Positions 60,492 through 64,000 of a DNA stretch of 64,000 bases are shown here, piece after piece. Under the pieces are notes generated by a model. That model was not told where the DNA came from, searched no databases, and saw only the letters and a program-made list of their open reading frames with translations. This DNA comes from Mycobacterium sp. Root135 (GTDB taxonomy: Bacteria > Actinomycetota > Actinomycetes > Mycobacteriales > Mycobacteriaceae): NCBI RefSeq assembly GCF_001426545.1, contig NZ_LMEZ01000005.1, forward strand, positions 125,137 through 189,136, read 5' to 3'. Position 1 is the stretch's first letter, and every line of letters starts with the position of its first letter. A program made the position numbers and the translations under genes.

Positions 60492-63335
60492 TCACGGCGA
60501 CTCCGAGGCAACGGTGTCCTCCCAGACCCGCTGCCGACGGGGACGATTGGGGATGTTCAGCGGCCACCAAAACCACCGGCCGAGGATTGCCGCGATGGCA
60601 GGCGTCATCAGGGACCGGACGATGAGCGTGTCGAACAGCAGCCCGAGCCCGATCGTCGATCCCGCCTGCCCGACGTGGCGCAGGTTGCTCGACAGCATCG
60701 AGGCCATCGTGAAGGCGAACACCAACCCTGCTGCGGTCACCACACTTCCGGTGCTGCCCATGGTCCGGATGATGCCCGTCTTGATTCCTGCCTCGACCTC
60801 CTCCTTGAATCGCGATACCAGGAGCAGGTTGTAGTCCGAACCGACGGCCAACAGGACAATCACCGAGAAGGCGAGCACGATCCAGTGCATGTCCATGCCG
60901 ATGATCCGTTCCCAGATCAGCACCGACAGCCCGAACGACGCACCGAGCGACAGCAGGACGGTGCCGACGATCACCAGTGATGCCACCAAGGCGCGGGTGA
61001 TCACCAACATGACCAGGAAGATCAGGACGATCGCGGCGAAGGCGGCGATCATCAGGTCGTACTTGGCCCCACTCTGGATGTCTCGGTATGTCGCCGCGGT
61101 GCCCGTGAGCGATACCTTGGCGTCGGCCAGTGGGGTCCCCTTGACCGCTTCGTGGGCGGCGATGAGCTCGTCGTCGACCACCGAGATGCCCAGCTCGGTC
61201 GCCGGGTCGACGTCGTGGGTGATGACGAAGCGGGCGGCCTTTCCGTCCGGTGACAGGAACAGCTTCAGGCCGCGCTTGAAGTCGTCGTTCTGCAGCACCT
61301 CCGGCGGCAGGTAGAAGTAGTCGTCGCTCTTGGACGCGTCGAATGCCTGCCCCATGGCGGCCGCGGTGTCGGTCATCTGCTGCATCTGGTCGAACAACCC
61401 GGAGAACGTGGTGTGAATGGCCTGCAGGGTCTGCTGCATGGTGGTGGCGGTGGCGATGATCGGCGGCAACTCCGCGGCCAGCGCAGGGGTGAGCGCGTTG
61501 ATGTCGCCGAAGTCCTTGATCAGGGCCGTCATGTTGGCACTGAACCCGTCGACTCCGTCGACCGCGTCGAAGGCCGATCGGGCTCCCCAACACACCGGGA
61601 TGTTGAAACAGTTGGGCTCCCAGTAGAAGTAGTTGCGTAGCGGGCGCACCGCGTCGTCGAAATCGGCCAGATGATCACGCATCTGATCCACCGAGTCCTT
61701 CATTGCCGACATGTCGGTGACGGTGCGACCCGTGGCGTCGGAGAACCGCGTCATCATCGTGTGCATGGTCTGCATCGACGTGATCATGGTGCCAAGGTCG
61801 GTTGACATCGTGTCCATGTCGTTCATCCGGGTCTTCAGAAACTGGAGGTTCTGCGTGATCGGCACCGATTGCATGCCGACCTGATACGGGATGGAACTGT
61901 GGGCGATCGGTGAGCCCAACGGCCGGGTAATGCTCTGCACCATCGCAATGCCGCGAATCCGGAACAGCGCCTTGGCGATTCGGTCCAAGACGATCATGTC
62001 GCCGGCATTCCGCATGTCGTGGTCGGATTCGACCATCATGACGTCGGGGTTGAGCCGTGCTGCGCTGAAGTGCTTTTCGGCCGCGTTGTATCCCTCGTTG
62101 GACGGCACCGTATCGGGAATGTAGTGGCGGTCCTCGTAGCTGGTCGTGTACCCCGGCACGGCAAGGATGCCAAGAACGGCGATGGCGACTGCCACCGCGA
62201 GGACGGGAACGGGCCAGCGGACCGTGGCAGTTCCGATGCGACGCCATCCGCGGGTCTTCAACGCCCGTTTCGGCTCCAAGAGGCCGAACCGGCTTGCGAG
62301 GGCGAGGATGGCCGGTCCCACCGTCATGGCGGCGGCGACGACGACGATCACGCCGATGGCCGCGGGCAAGGCCAACGATTTGAAGTAGGTCAGCCGAGTG
62401 AGGCGCAGGCACAGCACCGCTCCGGCGATGGTCAGCCCGGACCCCAGGATGACGTGTGCCACGCCACGGAACGCGGTGTAGTAGGCCGTTTCCGGGTCTT
62501 CACCGGACTGCCTCGCTTCGTGGTAGCGCCCGATGAGGAAGATGGCGTAGTCGGTACCGGCGGCGATCGCCAACGCGGTCAGCAGGCTCACCGAGAAGGT
62601 CGAGAAGTCGAGGAGCTTGGCGTGGCCGAGCAACGCCACCACGCCGCGCGCGGCACCCATCTCGACGCCGACCATGGCGAGGATCAGCAGTACCGTGCTG
62701 ATCGAGCGGTACACGATCAGCAGCATGATGGTGATGACGACCATCGTGACGGCCATCATCGTCACCATGCTCTTGTCACCGGCGAGCGCGGTGTCGGTGG
62801 TGAGCGGCGCGGGCCCCGTCACGTAGGCGCGCACACCCGGCGGTGCCTGCGTGTGGTCGACGATGTCGCGTACCGCCTCGACCGACGCGTTGCCCAGGGT
62901 GCTGCCCTGATCGCCGGCGAGGTTGAGTTGCACGTACGCGGCCTTGCCGTCGGCGCTCTGTGCGCCGGCCGCGGTGATCAGGTCTCCCCAGAAGTTCTGG
63001 ATGTGTTGGACGTGAACGGTGTCCTTCTGCAGCTCGTCGACCAGGGTGTCGTAGTAGCGGTGGGCCGCATCGCCGAGCGGTTGGTCGCCGACCAGGACGA
63101 CCATGGCCACGCTGTCGGAGGTGAACTCGCCGAACTTCTTACCCATGTCCTTGGCAGCCATGACCGCCGGCGCATCCTGCGGCGACGACGACACCGCATT
63201 CTGCTGCCCCACCGCCTCGATCTGTGGCACCAGCAAGTTCAGTGCCGCCGTCACGGCGACCCAGGCGAGAATGATGGGAATGGCAGCCCTCCGCATGATG
63301 CGGGCGGCTCGGGACGGTCCTCCGTGGGCGCTCAT
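60492..63335 (-). CDS. mmpL: MmpL family RND transporter
   Basis: A 947-residue inner-membrane RND exporter of the MmpL4/5 type (usual length about 960). It has about 12 spans in two sets, each preceded by a periplasmic domain. The conserved TM4 and TM10 tyrosine-aspartate motifs appear as GTDYAIFLIGRYHEARQSGE and VGSDYNLLLVSRFKEEVEAG. MmpL proteins export siderophores, lipids and drugs. The ATG (63335) overlaps the mmpS stop by 4 bases. The longer frame to 63500 was rejected. It is convergent with the oxidoreductase gene. Confidence 0.93.
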   Translation of the reverse strand: MSAHGGPSRAARIMRRAAIPIILAWVAVTAALNLLVPQIEAVGQQNAVSSSPQDAPAVMAAKDMGKKFGEFTSDSVAMVVLVGDQPLGDAAHRYYDTLVDELQKDTVHVQHIQNFWGDLITAAGAQSADGKAAYVQLNLAGDQGSTLGNASVEAVRDIVDHTQAPPGVRAYVTGPAPLTTDTALAGDKSMVTMMAVTMVVITIMLLIVYRSISTVLLILAMVGVEMGAARGVVALLGHAKLLDFSTFSVSLLTALAIAAGTDYAIFLIGRYHEARQSGEDPETAYYTAFRGVAHVILGSGLTIAGAVLCLRLTRLTYFKSLALPAAIGVIVVVAAAMTVGPAILALASRFGLLEPKRALKTRGWRRIGTATVRWPVPVLAVAVAIAVLGILAVPGYTTSYEDRHYIPDTVPSNEGYNAAEKHFSAARLNPDVMMVESDHDMRNAGDMIVLDRIAKALFRIRGIAMVQSITRPLGSPIAHSSIPYQVGMQSVPITQNLQFLKTRMNDMDTMSTDLGTMITSMQTMHTMMTRFSDATGRTVTDMSAMKDSVDQMRDHLADFDDAVRPLRNYFYWEPNCFNIPVCWGARSAFDAVDGVDGFSANMTALIKDFGDINALTPALAAELPPIIATATTMQQTLQAIHTTFSGLFDQMQQMTDTAAAMGQAFDASKSDDYFYLPPEVLQNDDFKRGLKLFLSPDGKAARFVITHDVDPATELGISVVDDELIAAHEAVKGTPLADAKVSLTGTAATYRDIQSGAKYDLMIAAFAAIVLIFLVMLVITRALVASLVIVGTVLLSLGASFGLSVLIWERIIGMDMHWIVLAFSVIVLLAVGSDYNLLLVSRFKEEVEAGIKTGIIRTMGSTGSVVTAAGLVFAFTMASMLSSNLRHVGQAGSTIGLGLLFDTLIVRSLMTPAIAAILGRWFWWPLNIPNRPRRQRVWEDTVASESP

Positions 63336-63772
63336 GCGGCCTTGTCCAAACAGAATGCCTGGGCATCGCGTCCTGATGCGTGGTGTTCGGCGGTGACGGT
63401 TCCGTTGACCAGGATGCGACATCCCAGTGTCGAGACATCGGCTTGTGCAACGAGATTGGCGAACACACCGGGATCGGTGGTGGTCACCGACACCGACCAC
63501 GGCAATTCGGTGAAGTTGGCCTCGCGGGTCTGCCCGTTCACGTCGAGGTAGCTCACCGAACCAGAGGCTCCGCGCGGCCCGACGACCTCATAGGTGACCG
63601 TCTTGCGGTTGAACGCCACGATGGCGTCGGTTCCCGCGCCAGCCGCCGACGCCGGGAGATCGGTGCCGAAGAACCCGCGCAGGCGCGACACTACGACCGC
63701 TGCGACCACGACGGCCACCACGACGATCAGCACGACCCAGAACCGTTTCGCCGCAGTGGCTATCGATGTCAT
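63332..63772 (-). CDS. mmpS: MmpS family membrane accessory protein
   Basis: About 146 residues. One N-terminal membrane span (RFWVVLIVVVAVVVAAVVV) is followed by a periplasmic beta-sandwich (VTYEVVGPRGASGSVSYLDV; PWSVSVTTTDPGVFANLVAQ; GCRILVNGTVTAEHHASG). It matches MmpS4/5, partner of the MmpL exporter it overlaps. The ATG at 63772 (TSIATAAKRFW after Met) has GGAAAG ahead; a GTG at 63778 is an alternative. Regulation is not visible; the CsoR-like palindrome at 63907 lies about 135 bp upstream of this start. Confidence 0.92.
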   Translation of the reverse strand: MTSIATAAKRFWVVLIVVVAVVVAAVVVSRLRGFFGTDLPASAAGAGTDAIVAFNRKTVTYEVVGPRGASGSVSYLDVNGQTREANFTELPWSVSVTTTDPGVFANLVAQADVSTLGCRILVNGTVTAEHHASGRDAQAFCLDKAA

Positions 63773-63906
63773 GTTCACTTTCCATTCCTAGGCGTCTGAT
63801 GGCGGCCGCACGTCGGACGACCTCGTCGACCGTGGGCCTGATGGCGCCGGATGGCCGCGACTGTCGCCGAGAGACCCACGCTCGGCGGGACCTCCGCCTT
63901 CCAGGT

Positions 63907-63922
63907 ATACCCTACGGGGTAT
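63907..63922. promoter_or_regulatory. CsoR-type palindrome ATACCCTACGGGGTAT
   Basis: ATACCC-TACG-GGGTAT, perfect 6-bp arms. It matches the TACCC-N4-GGGTA pattern known for copper-sensing CsoR repressors of Bacillus-type bacteria and their relatives. It lies 15-30 bases before the ATG at 63937 and 3 bases upstream of the TATAAA box, so it would sit in the -35/-10 spacer. A metal-controlled promoter is likely; which repressor binds is not shown. Confidence 0.6.
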
Positions 63923-63924
63923 GG

Positions 63925-63930
63925 TATAAA
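63925..63930 (+). promoter_or_regulatory. -10 box (TATAAA) with leaderless spacing
   Basis: TATAAA matches TATAAT at 5 of 6 positions and ends 6 bases before the ATG at 63937, which would make the first transcribed base that of the start codon. Confidence 0.5.
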
Positions 63931-63936
63931 TGAAAC

Positions 63937-64000
63937 ATGACCACGCAGAGCGGTGACACACCACAGCCCCAGGCGCACGCAACCGCCGACATCGAAGCCA
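63937..64000 (+). CDS. 5' end of an unidentified gene behind a CsoR-like site, cut by window edge
   Basis: An ATG at 63937 opens a frame of 21 codons that runs off the window (MTTQSGDTPQPQAHATADIE onward). It starts after a TATAAA box at leaderless spacing. The product cannot be named: the visible part is a polar, Pro/Gln-rich N-terminus. The CsoR-type palindrome in its promoter suggests a copper- or sulfur-stress protein such as CsoR itself, a copper chaperone or an efflux ATPase. It is divergent from mmpS-mmpL. Confidence 0.45.
   Translation, partial: MTTQSGDTPQPQAHATADIEA

Noticed and set aside
62019-63551. Plus-strand open frame of 510 codons across mmpL and mmpS
   Set aside because: Antisense shadow, His/Asp/Gly-rich; the minus-strand MmpL and MmpS proteins are unambiguous.
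63775-63978. Two minus-strand frames of 64-67 codons at the right edge
   Set aside because: They run through the divergent promoter, lack a ribosome site and any family pattern.
1-64000. CRISPR arrays, tRNA genes, insertion sequences or prophage genes
   Set aside because: No regularly spaced repeats, cloverleaf-like segments, transposase or integrase motifs were seen on either strand.

Overview
The window is a dense, high-GC, mycobacterial-type chromosome segment, most likely from a fast-growing environmental mycobacterium (Mycolicibacterium-like) or a close actinobacterial relative. The clearest lineage evidence is an overlapping mmpS-mmpL pair at the right end. GC-rich codon use, frequent GTG starts, TANNNT -10 boxes placed 6-7 bases ahead of start codons, and many 4-base stop/start overlaps agree with this. 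I saw no rRNA, tRNA, insertion sequence, integrase or CRISPR array. No gene-free stretch exceeds about 280 bases.

Layout. 0-7.5 kb: a truncated Nudix gene, a small unknown protein divergent from a MarR regulator, a Tat-exported PhoD-like phosphatase, an MmyB-type regulator divergent from an IlvD dehydratase, and an MFS exporter divergent from a TetR regulator. 7.5-15 kb: a carbohydrate ABC transporter with a PfkB kinase, divergent from a DeoR regulator and a GH4 glycosidase. 15-21 kb: a coupled operon of flavin monooxygenase, RidA, DUF1028, M20 amidohydrolase and aspartate ammonia-lyase, next to a LysR gene. 21-31 kb: an amine or polyamine-like catabolic block (aldehyde dehydrogenase, GMC oxidoreductase with NCS1 permease, APC permease, class III aminotransferase, acetylpolyamine-amidohydrolase-like deacetylase, TetR).

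31-42 kb: a second carbohydrate ABC transporter with a LacI regulator and most of a non-phosphorylative L-fucose-type pathway (aldo/keto reductase, lactonase-like amidohydrolase, L-fuconate dehydratase, SDR, Zn-dehydrogenase). 42-48 kb: a methyltransferase divergent from a CYP102-type self-sufficient P450, an MFS transporter and a TetR. 48-58.5 kb: the benzoate/catechol island. catR-catB-catA-catC faces away from benA, benB, a remarkable BenC-FCD-BenD fusion, and a LuxR/LAL regulator like BenR. Benzoate would go to the cis-diol (BenABC), to catechol (BenD), then by ortho cleavage (CatA, CatB, CatC) to the enol-lactone. 58.5-64 kb: a thiolase, an NADP-binding oxidoreductase, mmpL-mmpS, and the start of a gene behind a CsoR-type (copper-sensor-like) palindrome.

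The most unusual items are the 880-residue BenC-FCD-BenD fusion, the FMO-RidA-DUF1028-M20-AspA operon, the PTS-free GH4/PfkB/ABC sugar cluster, a near-perfect inverted repeat with 26-bp arms between lacI and its transport operon, and the run of regulator genes that look leaderless while most enzyme genes carry Shine-Dalgarno sites. All functions are read from sequence motifs and gene context; none was checked against a database.
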